A stretch of DNA of 64,000 nucleotides, taken from Modicisalibacter xianhensis (lineage in GTDB: Bacteria > Pseudomonadota > Gammaproteobacteria > Pseudomonadales > Halomonadaceae). The stretch spans positions 1-64,000 of the forward strand of contig NZ_FOPY01000016.1 in the NCBI RefSeq assembly GCF_900113605.1, written 5' to 3'. Below, piece after piece: positions 52,769-61,377 of this stretch (its first letter is position 1; each line of letters starts with the position of its first letter). The notes beneath the pieces are model-generated. The model was not told where the DNA came from. It did no database searches and saw only the letters and a list, made by a program, of their open reading frames with translations. The translations under genes were made by a program, and so were the position numbers.

Positions 52769-54053
52769 TCTGTGGATGATCCTCAGCTTCGTCGCCCTGC
52801 TGATCGCTGGTCTGCCGGTGGCGCTGGCGCTGGGCCTGTCGGGGGCCGTAGGCATTGTTACCGGCCTGTCGCCGGCCATGCTTGCCACTCTGGGAACCAA
52901 TACCTACAACAGCATCGCCAAGTATCCCTTGATTGCGATTCCGCTGTTCATTCTCACCGGCCTGATCTTCGAGCGCGCAGGTGTGGCGGCGCGTCTGGTG
53001 CGTTTCGCCCAGGCGTTGATCGGGCCGCGCCATGGCGGGTTGGCGCTGGTGGCCGTGCTGGTGTGCATGATCATGGGGGGAATGAGCGGGTCGGGGCCGG
53101 CGGATGCCGCTGCCGTGGCCATGGTCATGCTGCCGAGCATGACCCGTGCCGGCTACCCGCGACCGTTCTCGGCCACGCTGATCGCCGCCTCGGCCTCCAC
53201 GGCAATCCTCATTCCGCCGTCGGTGGCCTTGATTCTGTACTCCATCGTGGTGCCCGGTGTCGATCTGCGGGCCTTGTTTGCCGCTGGTCTGTTCCCCGGC
53301 ATCCTGGCCGGCCTGTCGCTGTTGGTGCCTGCATTCTGGTTGGCGCGTCGCCACGGCTGGGAGGCTCCTGCAACCGTCGAGCGCCCCCCGTTGGGCGAGA
53401 GTTTTCGCCAGGCATTACCGGCATTGTTCGCGCCAGTCATCATCCTCGGCGGGTTGCGCAGCGGGTTGTTTACGCCCACCGAGGCGGCCGTGGCTGCCGT
53501 CGCCTATGGCGTCGTAGTGGGGCTGGTCATTACCCGTGAACTGGACTGGCGCGAACTGTGGCACCTGTTCGGCGAGGCAGCGGTAGTTTCCGGCGTGGTC
53601 ATGTTGATCATCGCCTTGGCCGGCATCTTTGCCTGGGCCGGGACCATGCTGGGAACGTTCCGCCACATGGCGGAGTGGCTGATTGGGCTGTCCGACAATG
53701 GCGCGGTGCTGCTGGTGCTGATCATGCTCGCTGTTCTATTGGCCGGCATGCTGCTGGACGCCATTTCAATCTACTTGATACTGATGCCGATTCTGGTGCC
53801 GGTCATGCAGCACTTCGGCTGGAACCCGGTGTGGTTCGGCATCCTGTTGGCCATGAACATCGCCATCGGTCAGTTCACGCCGCCAGTGGCGGTCAATCTG
53901 ATGGTAACCACCGAGGTGGCTCGGATCCGCCTGGAGCAGACCATGGGCTGGGCGCTGCTGTTCGTGGTTGCCATGGGGGGAGCACTGCTGTTGGTGGCAC
54001 TGTTTCCGGAAATCGCCCTGTGGCTACCGCGTGTTCTCGGTTACAACCTGTAA
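52758..54053 (+). CDS. TRAP transporter large permease DctM (second system)
   Basis: 431 residues, 12 or so helices: KYPLIAIPLFILTGLIFERAG, MIMGGMSGSGPADAAAVAMVMLPSM, AILIPPSVALILYSIVVPGVD, NIAIGQFTPPVAVNLMV. The ATG at 52758 is preceded by GGGAGG inside the dctQ 3' end. There are no catabolic genes in this operon, so the cargo cannot be inferred from context. Confidence 0.9.
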   Translation: MSPDLWMILSFVALLIAGLPVALALGLSGAVGIVTGLSPAMLATLGTNTYNSIAKYPLIAIPLFILTGLIFERAGVAARLVRFAQALIGPRHGGLALVAVLVCMIMGGMSGSGPADAAAVAMVMLPSMTRAGYPRPFSATLIAASASTAILIPPSVALILYSIVVPGVDLRALFAAGLFPGILAGLSLLVPAFWLARRHGWEAPATVERPPLGESFRQALPALFAPVIILGGLRSGLFTPTEAAVAAVAYGVVVGLVITRELDWRELWHLFGEAAVVSGVVMLIIALAGIFAWAGTMLGTFRHMAEWLIGLSDNGAVLLVLIMLAVLLAGMLLDAISIYLILMPILVPVMQHFGWNPVWFGILLAMNIAIGQFTPPVAVNLMVTTEVARIRLEQTMGWALLFVVAMGGALLLVALFPEIALWLPRVLGYNL

Positions 54054-54084
54054 GGGCAATCTGGACATCTGGCGCAAAGGCCGG

Positions 54085-54612
54085 TCAAGGCTCCTGAAGT
54101 GAGCCAAGGATTTCCTGATGGACGCGCACGGCTTCCTCGCTGAACAGGACGAAGCGGATGTGGCGCAGCGAGTGGCTGCCTCGGCTGGCCTGGATGACGG
54201 TGTCGAGAGCGATTCGAGTGGCTTCGGGCATGGGATAGCCGAAAGCGCCAGTGGACAGCGAGGGGAAGGCAATCGAGGACAGGCCTTTGTCCTCGGCCAG
54301 GCGTAACGCTTCACGGTAGCAGCTTGCAAGCAGCTCGTCGGCAGGTTCGTCGACGCCATAGACTGGCCCAAGGCAATGAATGACATGCCGGTTGGGCAGG
54401 TTGTGGGCTCCACTGATGACAGCCTGTCCGGGGCGGATCGGTGCCATGGGACGGCACTCCTCTTCCAGGCCGGGGCCGGCGGCGCGATGCAGCGCGCCGG
54501 CCACACCGCCGCCTATGGTCAGGTCGGCATTGGCGGCATTGACCACGGCATCCATGTCCGGTTGCTGGGCGATATCCCCCTGAACGCATTCGATGGTCGG
54601 CTGTGCGCTCAT
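54085..54612 (-). CDS. macrodomain protein, probable O-acetyl-ADP-ribose deacetylase (YmdB-like)
   Basis: 175 residues covering one macrodomain: IECVQGDIAQQPDMDAVVNAANADLTIGGGVAGALHRAAGPGL (ADP-ribose binding, AANxxLxxGGGVAGAIH motif), and IAFPSLSTGAFGYP for the distal phosphate loop. It hydrolyses O-acetyl-ADP-ribose or ADP-ribose esters. A catalytic Asp/Asn pair is present (NAANADL). AAGGAG fixes the ATG at 54612. Monocistronic and convergent with the second TRAP operon. Confidence 0.9.
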   Translation of the reverse strand: MSAQPTIECVQGDIAQQPDMDAVVNAANADLTIGGGVAGALHRAAGPGLEEECRPMAPIRPGQAVISGAHNLPNRHVIHCLGPVYGVDEPADELLASCYREALRLAEDKGLSSIAFPSLSTGAFGYPMPEATRIALDTVIQASRGSHSLRHIRFVLFSEEAVRVHQEILGSLQEP

Positions 54613-55044
54613 GACGTCTCCTTTCGAGGGCTTGGCAACTACCTCAGCGTAGGTGGCTCGGGAACGATGCGCTAATCTACTGGAGGTAAACGACCATTTT
54701 TCCTCACAGTAGAAACTTGGGCCAGCCAATTTTCACGAAGCAAATTTGCCTAGCTTTACGTGGCGTAACGAAAAACCTGTTTGCAATGTAACGATGCTGT
54801 TAGATTAACGCACTGTAAACGCGAGCGATGCACTAGCCTTGTTCGTATCGGCTTGCGTTGTCGGTTGGCGTTCGCAGCATGTTAGCGATTGCTTTTGCAG
54901 CCCTGCATGGCAATGCGTATCTTGATAGTGCAGGGATAGCAATGTCGATCGGCAGGTTGACCTGCGTCGAGCCAGCCATTCCAAGGCAAAGCCATCGACC
55001 ATCGTCGATATTCGTAAAAACAACTCATGAAGAGGAATTTTTGC
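54613..55044 (+). promoter_or_regulatory. 432-bp region upstream of the TAXI operon
   Basis: It contains the macrodomain promoter (minus) and presumably the TAXI promoter (plus). An AT-rich core lies at about 54680-54810, with a 10-bp palindrome GCAAATTTGC (54740-54749). No convincing -35/-10 pair or ORF was found. Confidence 0.35.
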
Positions 55045-56019
55045 ATGAAACGCCACTCCCTTTCCGCAGCTGCCATGCTGTCCGGCGCCATGCTGGGTGC
55101 TGCGACACTGTCCACGCCAGTCATGGCGCAGGAGCAGTTCATCACCATCGGTACCGGTGGCCAGACGGGCGTTTATTACGTTGTCGGCCAGTCCATGTGC
55201 CGTATGGTCAACCGCAGCGAAGAGCAGAACATCAAGTGCAACGCGCCTTCGACGGGCGGCTCCGTTGCCAACATCAACGGCATCAAGTCCAACGAACTGG
55301 ATATGGGGGTGGTGCAGTCCGACGTGGCTTACCGCGCCTACAATGGCGAAGGCAATTTCGAACAGCCGTTCAAGGAATTGCGTTCGGTCTTTTCCATGCA
55401 TGGCGAACCGCTCACCGTGCTGGCGCGCGCCGATGCCGGTATCGATGAACTGGATGATCTCCAGGGCAAGCGTGTCAATATCGGCAACCCGGGTTCCGGT
55501 CAGCGTGCCACCATGGAAGTGCTGATGGATGCCAAGGGCTGGACGACGGATGTCTATTCGCTGGCTTCCGAGTTGACCGCTGCCGAGCAGGCCGCAGCCT
55601 TGGCTGACAACAACATCGACGCCATGGTCTATGTGGTTGGCCACCCCAATGGCTCTATCCAGGAAGCGACCACTACCGTCGATGCCAAGCTGGTTCCGCT
55701 CGAAGGGGAAGCCGTCGATCAACTGGTCGAGAAGTACCCGTACTATTCGACAGTAACCATTCCCGGTGGCCTGTACAAGGGCAACCCCGATGACGTCAAC
55801 ACCTTCGGCGTGATGGCGACCGTGGTCACCGACGAGAATACGGATGCCGACGTGGTCTATGCTACCGTCAAGTCGGTCTTCGAGAACTTCGACCGCTTCA
55901 AGCGCCTGCACCCGGCCTTTGCCAACCTCAAGCCCGAGGAGATGATCAGCAACGGCCTGACGGCCCCGCTGCATGAAGGCGCGGCACGTTATTATAAAGA
56001 GCAAGGCTGGATCGAATGA
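55045..56019 (+). CDS. TAXI-family TRAP substrate-binding protein
   Basis: 324 residues from MKRHSLSAAAMLSGAMLGAATLSTPVMAQEQ, signal peptide cleaved after the MAQ region. TAXI features: FITIGTGGQTGVYYVVGQSMCRMVN, GGSVANINGIKSNELDMGVVQSDVAY, and GKRVNIGNPGSGQRATMEVLM. It binds a ligand such as glutamate or another small molecule for the fused permease downstream. Start 55045 has GAGG 10 nt upstream; 55027 is an alternative. Confidence 0.9.
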   Translation: MKRHSLSAAAMLSGAMLGAATLSTPVMAQEQFITIGTGGQTGVYYVVGQSMCRMVNRSEEQNIKCNAPSTGGSVANINGIKSNELDMGVVQSDVAYRAYNGEGNFEQPFKELRSVFSMHGEPLTVLARADAGIDELDDLQGKRVNIGNPGSGQRATMEVLMDAKGWTTDVYSLASELTAAEQAAALADNNIDAMVYVVGHPNGSIQEATTTVDAKLVPLEGEAVDQLVEKYPYYSTVTIPGGLYKGNPDDVNTFGVMATVVTDENTDADVVYATVKSVFENFDRFKRLHPAFANLKPEEMISNGLTAPLHEGAARYYKEQGWIE

Positions 56020-56054
56020 TCTCCTGACGGGGACCATCGAGTACTGACCGTGAG

Positions 56055-56091
56055 GATGCGCGGAGCTGATGAGCTTCCGCGCATCTTTCGG
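56055..56091 (+). terminator. hairpin between the TAXI binding-protein and permease genes
   Basis: GATGCGCGGAGCT pairs with AGCTTCCGCGCATC with one bulge and a 4-nt loop, then TTTCGG. Probably a partial terminator that keeps binding-protein mRNA above permease mRNA. Confidence 0.6.
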
Positions 56092-56175
56092 TTATGCAGC
56101 CCACCGGCGGTAGTGCGACGTTACCCCGTCAGTTCATACCGCCTTTTTCCGATCAGTCTGTAGCAGGTCACGAGT

Positions 56176-58767
56176 ATGGCTGAAAACAACAAGGACGCCT
56201 CGGCGTCATCGAACGAACTGGAAGAACTGGTCGCCGCCAGTGATACCGGTTCGCGAAAGTTGGGCGGCGTTCCCAACAAGATTCTGCTGGGAACGGCGGC
56301 TGCCTGGTCGTTGTTCCAGCTATGGATTGCCTCGCCGCTTCCGTTCATTTTCGGCTTCGGGGTCTTCAGCGCTACCGAATCGCGGTCGATACACCTGGCC
56401 TTCGCTCTGTTTCTCGCCTACATGGCCTACCCGGCGTTCAAGCGCTCACCGCGCGACCGGGTGCCCGTCACTGACTGGGCCATGGCGCTGGTTGCGGCAT
56501 TTACCGGCGCTTATCTCTATATCTTCTACGACCAGCTGGCACAGCGCCCTGGCGCACCGATTCTCCAGGACGTGATCGTCGCCGTGGTCGGTCTCGTGCT
56601 GTTGCTCGAGGCGACGCGGCGCGCTTTGGGGCCGCCGCTGATGATCGTGGCGATTGTCTTTCTGGTCTACTCGCTGGCCGGCCCCTACATGCCAGGCATG
56701 CTGGCGCATCGCGGGGTGAGTTTCGAAGCGCTGGCAAATCACCAGTGGCTGACTACCCAGGGCGTATTCGGGATCGCCTTGGGGGTGTCGACGAGTTTCG
56801 TCTTCCTGTTCGTGCTGTTTGGTGCCTTGCTCGACAAGGCCGGGGCCGGCAACTATTTCATCAAGGTCGCATTTTCGCTGCTCGGGCACTATCGCGGCGG
56901 GCCGGCCAAGGCGGCCGTGGTGGCCTCGGGCATGACCGGCCTGATTTCGGGCTCTTCCATTGCCAATACCGTAACTACCGGCACCTTTACCATTCCGATG
57001 ATGAAGCGGGTCGGGTTTTCTGCCGAGAAGGCCGGTGCCGTGGAAGTGGCCTCGTCGGTCAATGGCCAGATCATGCCGCCGGTGATGGGCGCTGCGGCGT
57101 TCCTGATGGTGGAATATGTCGGCATTTCCTATGTCGAGGTCATCAAGCATGCTTTCCTGCCAGCACTGATTTCCTATATCGCCTTGATTTATATCGTTCA
57201 TCTGGAAGCGCTCAAGGCCGGTATGCAAGGCTTGGAAAGCAGCAATCCGCCCAAGCCGTTCCTGCGCAAGGTCATCGGCTTTCTGACCGGACTGATTGCG
57301 CTGATGGCGCTATCTTTCATCGTCTATTACGGCCTCGGATGGCTCAAGCCGGTACTTGGAGAAGCCACTCCCTGGGTCGTGGGGATACTGCTGGCTATCG
57401 TCTATGTCGGGCTGCTCAAGGTCGGGGCGAACTATCCCGAACTCGAAGAGGACGACCCTAACGATGCCAACGTCAAGATGCCTCAGACCAAGCCGACGGT
57501 CATGGTCGGGCTGCATTACATCCTGCCGGTGATCGTGCTGGTGTGGTGCCTGATGGTCGAACGCTTGTCGCCCGGCCTGTCGGCATTCTGGGCTACGGTA
57601 CTGATGATTATCATCATGCTTACCCAGCGCCCGCTGATCGCGATGTTCCGGGGACGTAGCAACATGGGGTCGGACATCAAGCACGGTTTCATCGATCTCT
57701 GGGAGGGGCTGATTGCCGGGGCCCGCAACATGATCGGCATCGGCATCGCCACGGCTGCAGCAGGCATTATCGTGGGCGCCGTCGCACAGACCGGGGTCGG
57801 GCTGGTCCTGGCCGATCTGGTCGAGACCCTGTCGATGGGCAATCTACTGCTCATGCTCCTGTTGACGGCGGTACTCAGCCTGATCCTGGGTATGGGGCTG
57901 CCGACGACGGCCAACTATATCGTCGTCTCGGCGTTGCTGGCGCCGGTCATCGTGTCGCTGGGTCAGCAGAATGGCCTGATCGTGCCGCTGATTGCCGTGC
58001 ATCTGTTCGTGTTCTATTTCGGCATCATGGCCGATGTCACTCCGCCGGTTGGCCTGGCGTCGTTCGCGGCCGCAGCCGTCTCGGGCGGGGATCCGATCCG
58101 TACCGGCTTCCAGGCGTTCTACTACAGCCTGCGTACGGCAGCACTACCGTTTCTGTTCATCTTCAATACCGACCTGCTGCTGATCGGGGTCACGCCTCTG
58201 CAGGGCTTCGTGATCTTCATCATTGCCACGATCGCCATGCTGATCTTTGCCGCTGCCACGCAGGGGTTCATGCTGACACGCAACCGCTGGTACGAGAGCC
58301 TGCTATTGTTGCTGGTAGCGTTCACCCTGTTCCGTCCCGGCTTCTGGATGGACATGATCCACGACCCGTACCGTGACGTGGCGCCTTCGCAGTTCGAGCA
58401 GGCAATGGGCAATGTCGATGAGGGAAGCAATCTGCGGGTACGTATCGAGGGGCTCGATGCCTACGGCAACCCGACCAGTTTCGTGGTCCTGGTGCCGGTG
58501 CCTGATGGCGAGACGGGAGCCGAGCGCATGGATAACCTCGGACTGCAATTGATGGAAGAGGATGGGCGTACGCTGGTCGACATGACGACCTTCGGCAGTC
58601 AGGCCGAGGAACTGGGCTTCGAGTTCGACCAGGAGATCGTTTCCGTCAGGGCGCCGGTCGAGCGTTGGTCCAAGGAGTGGATGTGGATTCCGGGGCTGGC
58701 AGTATTCGCCCTGGTGGTTCTGCTGCAGCAGCGCCGACGCAAGAATGCCGCGGCGGCGCCTGCCTGA
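56176..58767 (+). CDS. fused TRAP permease (DctQM fusion, TAXI-associated)
   Basis: 863 residues. A hydrophilic N-terminus (residues 1-30) precedes a DctQ-like 4-helix part (about 35-190) and a long DctM part with GPAKAAVVASGMTGLISGSSIANTVTTGTFTIPMMKRVGF, SVNGQIMPPVMGAAAFLM, LSLILGMGLPTTANYIVVSALLAP and FYFGIMADVTPPVGLASFAAAAVSGGDP. The final ~150 residues add a soluble domain and a last helix (WMWIPGLAVFALVVLLQQ). It transports the ligand of the TAXI protein with Na+. Confidence 0.9.
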   Translation: MAENNKDASASSNELEELVAASDTGSRKLGGVPNKILLGTAAAWSLFQLWIASPLPFIFGFGVFSATESRSIHLAFALFLAYMAYPAFKRSPRDRVPVTDWAMALVAAFTGAYLYIFYDQLAQRPGAPILQDVIVAVVGLVLLLEATRRALGPPLMIVAIVFLVYSLAGPYMPGMLAHRGVSFEALANHQWLTTQGVFGIALGVSTSFVFLFVLFGALLDKAGAGNYFIKVAFSLLGHYRGGPAKAAVVASGMTGLISGSSIANTVTTGTFTIPMMKRVGFSAEKAGAVEVASSVNGQIMPPVMGAAAFLMVEYVGISYVEVIKHAFLPALISYIALIYIVHLEALKAGMQGLESSNPPKPFLRKVIGFLTGLIALMALSFIVYYGLGWLKPVLGEATPWVVGILLAIVYVGLLKVGANYPELEEDDPNDANVKMPQTKPTVMVGLHYILPVIVLVWCLMVERLSPGLSAFWATVLMIIIMLTQRPLIAMFRGRSNMGSDIKHGFIDLWEGLIAGARNMIGIGIATAAAGIIVGAVAQTGVGLVLADLVETLSMGNLLLMLLLTAVLSLILGMGLPTTANYIVVSALLAPVIVSLGQQNGLIVPLIAVHLFVFYFGIMADVTPPVGLASFAAAAVSGGDPIRTGFQAFYYSLRTAALPFLFIFNTDLLLIGVTPLQGFVIFIIATIAMLIFAAATQGFMLTRNRWYESLLLLLVAFTLFRPGFWMDMIHDPYRDVAPSQFEQAMGNVDEGSNLRVRIEGLDAYGNPTSFVVLVPVPDGETGAERMDNLGLQLMEEDGRTLVDMTTFGSQAEELGFEFDQEIVSVRAPVERWSKEWMWIPGLAVFALVVLLQQRRRKNAAAAPA

Positions 58768-58779
58768 GGAGGGGAGATC

Positions 58780-59208
58780 ATGTACGAGAACATCGTCCTG
58801 CCCATCGACTTGAACCATGGCGAGTCCTGGGAAAAGGCGCTGCCTACAGCGTTGGCGCTTTGCCAGACCTTCAACGCCAAGTTGCATGTGGTGACCGTGC
58901 TGCCGGATTACCGGATGCCGCTGGTGGGTAGTTTCTTTCCGGCGGATTTCAGTGAGAAGGCACGCAAGAAGCTCTCCGAGGCCCAGCGCAAGTTCGTCGA
59001 CGAGCATGTGCCCGGTGACACTGAGGTGCAATGCCACATTGTCGAAGGGTCGCCTTATGAGGGGATCATCCGCACGGCAAAATCGGTACGGGCAGACTTG
59101 ATCGTCATGGCATCGCACAATCGGCATGAACTCGCCGATTTTCTTGTCGGACCGAACGCCGAACATGTCGTGCGCCATGCGGGTATTTCGGTCATGGTGG
59201 TTCGCTGA
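58780..59208 (+). CDS. UspA-family universal stress protein
   Basis: 142 residues with the ATP-binding UspA fold: MYENIVLPIDLNHGESWEKAL, then IVMASHNRHELADFLVGPNAEHVVRHAGISVMVVR, which includes the G-2x-G-9x-G/S-like nucleotide loop in variant form. UspA proteins that follow TRAP permeases (TeaD in Halomonas ectoine uptake) bind ATP and tune transport. Same operon as the fused permease, 12 bp after it. Confidence 0.9.
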   Translation: MYENIVLPIDLNHGESWEKALPTALALCQTFNAKLHVVTVLPDYRMPLVGSFFPADFSEKARKKLSEAQRKFVDEHVPGDTEVQCHIVEGSPYEGIIRTAKSVRADLIVMASHNRHELADFLVGPNAEHVVRHAGISVMVVR

Positions 59209-59228
59209 CGACGCTGACTCCATGGTGA

Positions 59229-59260
59229 CAACGCCCGGCTGCTGCCGGGCGTTGTCGTTC
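59229..59260 (+). terminator. rho-independent terminator of the TAXI operon
   Basis: CAACGCCCGGC and GCCGGGCGTTG form a perfect 11-bp stem with loop TGCT, followed by TCGTTCT. Confidence 0.8.
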
Positions 59261-59460
59261 TAGCCACGATAATGGCTTGATCGGTTCGGTATCCTTGCGT
59301 CGCGTCGACTACATTGAAAGAAAGGGGCAGGGGCCGGGCATTCCTTCCTGAGAGCCTCCCATCCTTCCCGCCCGGACCTGCCCGTCGCACTACCGCGTAA
59401 TGCACTGGGGTGTCACGCCCCGTGTCCAACCGCCGCTACGCCTCGGTAGGGGGTCACGCC

Positions 59461-60276
59461 ATGAAAGCCGCAACCAACAAGAACGTCCCACTCTCTCGAG
59501 CCGATGCCCAGCTCGTCATTCGAAGGGTCGATATCCAGCGACCACGTCAATGGCTGAGCGCAGGGATCAGCGATTTCCGGGCTGCCATGTCAGTCAGCTT
59601 GGCGTATGGCCTGTTCTGGGTCGGGCTCAGTATGGCCGTTACGATAGGCGCTTTTGCGCTTGGCCTCTGGCATTGGTTATTGCCCATGATCGCCGGGTTC
59701 ATGTTCCTGGGGCCGCTGGTGGCTGTGGGTTCCTACGGAATCAGCCGAAGCCTTGGTGAAGGGCGCCGGCCTACCTGGTGGGACGCATTTGGTGCCTGGA
59801 CGTCCCATACCGGGCAACTGGCCATGATGGGCGTAATGATGATGATCTTCTTCATGGCCTGGATCCGGACGGCGACGCTACTGTTTGCGTTGTTCTTCGG
59901 CTACTACATCCCGAGCCCGGAAACGCTCTATGTAGCCCTGTTCACGACAGCAGAAGGCCTGGGCATGCTGGCAGTGGGAACGGCCATCGGTGCGGTACTC
60001 GCTTTCGGTGCATTCTCTATTAGCGTGATCGCCATTCCCACCTTGCTGGATCGCGACTTGACGTTCATGGAAGGCATCGAGGCCAGCGTCAAGAGCATAG
60101 CCCGCAACTTCCGCCCCATGTTGCTGTGGGCGGCGATACTGACAGGGTGCACAGTGGTCGGCATGATGACGTTCTATATCGGCTTGGCCGTCATATTGCC
60201 CGTGCTCGGTCATGCCACATGGCATGCCTATGAAGACCTGGTAGGGCTGGAGCGCAAGGAAAGCATGACCGGGTGA
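59461..60276 (+). CDS. DUF2189 integral membrane protein
   Basis: 271 residues, six hydrophobic segments starting around residue 45 (SVSLAYGLFWVGLSMAVTIGAFALGLWHWLLPMIAGFMFLGPLVAVG), with the DUF2189 hallmark GISRSLGEGRRPTWWDAF and IAIPTLLDRDLTFMEGIEASVKSIARN. Function unknown; some members are linked to cytochrome oxidase assembly by gene context elsewhere, not here. GGTAGGGGG precedes the ATG at 59461; the longer frame at 59410 is less likely. Confidence 0.85.
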   Translation: MKAATNKNVPLSRADAQLVIRRVDIQRPRQWLSAGISDFRAAMSVSLAYGLFWVGLSMAVTIGAFALGLWHWLLPMIAGFMFLGPLVAVGSYGISRSLGEGRRPTWWDAFGAWTSHTGQLAMMGVMMMIFFMAWIRTATLLFALFFGYYIPSPETLYVALFTTAEGLGMLAVGTAIGAVLAFGAFSISVIAIPTLLDRDLTFMEGIEASVKSIARNFRPMLLWAAILTGCTVVGMMTFYIGLAVILPVLGHATWHAYEDLVGLERKESMTG

Positions 60277-60290
60277 GTAGACAGAAACGA

Positions 60291-60317
60291 AAAACCCCAC
60301 CGTTAGGTGGGGTTTTT
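60291..60317. terminator. bidirectional terminator between DUF2189 and first cold-shock gene
   Basis: AAAACCCCACC and GGTGGGGTTTT form an 11-bp stem with loop GTTA; T-runs are present on both strands, so it ends both convergent genes. Confidence 0.9.
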
Positions 60318-60397
60318 GCAAGCGCCGGTAAGGGCACTTGGTCAGGCTGGCACGCTCATGTCGTGCCTCGAGCCACATGCATGAGGCATGTGATCGA

Positions 60398-60601
60398 TTA
60401 GATAGCCTGAATCTTGGAAGCCTGAAGGCCTTTCTTGCCCTGAGTGACTTCGAAGGAGACCTTCTGGCCATCCTGCAGGGACTTGAAGCCGTCAGCTTGA
60501 ATTTCAGAGAAGTGGGCGAACAGGTCGTCACCACCGTCGTCCGGAGAAATGAAGCCGAAACCTTTGGTATCGTTGAACCACTTGACAGTGCCAGTTGCCA
60601 T
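60398..60601 (-). CDS. cold shock protein, CspA family (copy 1)
   Basis: 67 residues, [42 protein letters not shown]1 (KGFGFI) and RNP2 (LFAHF) are intact. It binds single-stranded RNA and melts structure. A near-identical gene lies at 60914 in tandem, so a local duplication is likely. A long 5' leader and a shared upstream block (60715-60757) suggest cspA-type post-transcriptional control. RBS AAGGAAA. Confidence 0.95.
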   Translation of the reverse strand: MATGTVKWFNDTKGFGFISPDDGGDDLFAHFSEIQADGFKSLQDGQKVSFEVTQGKKGLQASKIQAI

Positions 60602-60714
60602 TGTCGATTTCCTTGATGTTACTGAGGTGTTGATGAGACTGCTGGGATTTGTTTTGCCCGGCAGTCGTCGGTGCGAGGCTTATATGCCAGAGAAACGCGC
60701 ACGAGGATGTCGAA

Positions 60715-60757
60715 GGGAATCGATCACAACTGACGTCATTCTGCCTACAAACCAACG
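60715..60757 (-). promoter_or_regulatory. conserved 43-bp block upstream of cold-shock copy 1
   Basis: It matches 61237-61279 at 37 of 43 positions and ends 113 bp before the start codon. TGTGAT on the minus strand is a possible -10. TGACGTCA, an 8-bp palindrome, is inside. Confidence 0.6.
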
Positions 60758-60839
60758 AGAGTGAGGATGCGCCTTTCTCACAGTATCGTCAAGCATTATT
60801 TAACTCATGCAGAGGATCGAAACACCTGGTCAATGCACA

Positions 60840-60863
60840 AAAGGCCCGCCGAAGCGGGCCTTT
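60840..60863 (-). terminator. terminator of cold-shock copy 2
   Basis: On the minus strand AAAGGCCCGC, loop TTCG, GCGGGCCTTT, then TTGTGC: a 10-bp stem with a stable UUCG loop 50 bp after the stop. Confidence 0.85.
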
Positions 60864-60913
60864 CCACAACGGGCAGCCTTTGGATGCCGTTGCCGTCAAG
60901 TCTCGCCAAGCGC

Positions 60914-61120
60914 TTAGCTGACGACCTTGATATTGGCGGCCTGAAGGCCTTTCTTACCCTGAGTCACCTCGAAGGAGACCTTCTGGCCGTCCTGCAGGGT
61001 CTTGAAGCCGTCAGCCTGAATCTCGGAGAAGTGGGCGAAGAGGTCATCACCACCGTCGTCCGGAGAGATGAAGCCGTAGCCCTTAGTGTCGTTGAACCAC
61101 TTGACGGTGCCAGTTGCCAT
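60914..61120 (-). CDS. cold shock protein, CspA family (copy 2)
   Basis: 68 residues, differing from copy 1 at few positions (KGYGFI in place of KGFGFI; C-terminus AANIKVVS). Same AAGGAAATCGACA leader end before the ATG. Its upstream block at 61237-61279 matches that of copy 1. The two copies presumably arose by tandem duplication of gene plus promoter. Confidence 0.95.
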   Translation of the reverse strand: MATGTVKWFNDTKGYGFISPDDGGDDLFAHFSEIQADGFKTLQDGQKVSFEVTQGKKGLQAANIKVVS

Positions 61121-61236
61121 GTGTCGATTTCCTTAACTAACTAATAATGGTGCTGGGCCGGAGAGGCGCTAGCCTTACCATGGGCCCGTAGTGCGTTGGT
61201 AAGACAAGGGAAGGGAATGCGCACTGGTCTTCTCGA

Positions 61237-61279
61237 GGGAATCGATAACAACTGACGCTATTCTGCTTGCTAACCAACG
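61237..61279 (-). promoter_or_regulatory. conserved 43-bp block upstream of cold-shock copy 2
   Basis: Partner of the block at 60715-60757, located 116 bp before its start codon. TGTTAT on the minus strand is a possible -10. Conservation within otherwise diverged leaders points to a common promoter. Confidence 0.6.
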
Positions 61280-61377
61280 CAGCGGTTGCTGCATCGTTTC
61301 CCGTTACCACATCAACCTACGTTGTGCGTGGATTACACGTTACGATGCCCCGCACAAGCACCATAGATGGAAATCGC

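Larger units (their letters stand above)
60602..60913 (-). other. 312-bp intergenic region between the cold-shock genes
   Basis: It contains the leader and promoter block of copy 1 (near 60602-60757) and the terminator of copy 2 (60840-60863). No further gene is supported. Confidence 0.6.

Noticed and set aside
54805-56037. 410-codon open frame on the minus strand
   Set aside because: It is antisense to the TAXI binding-protein gene, whose signal peptide and family motifs are clear; long antisense frames are common in GC-rich DNA.
58303-59223. 306-codon open frame on the minus strand
   Set aside because: Antisense to the fused TRAP permease and UspA genes; no family features.
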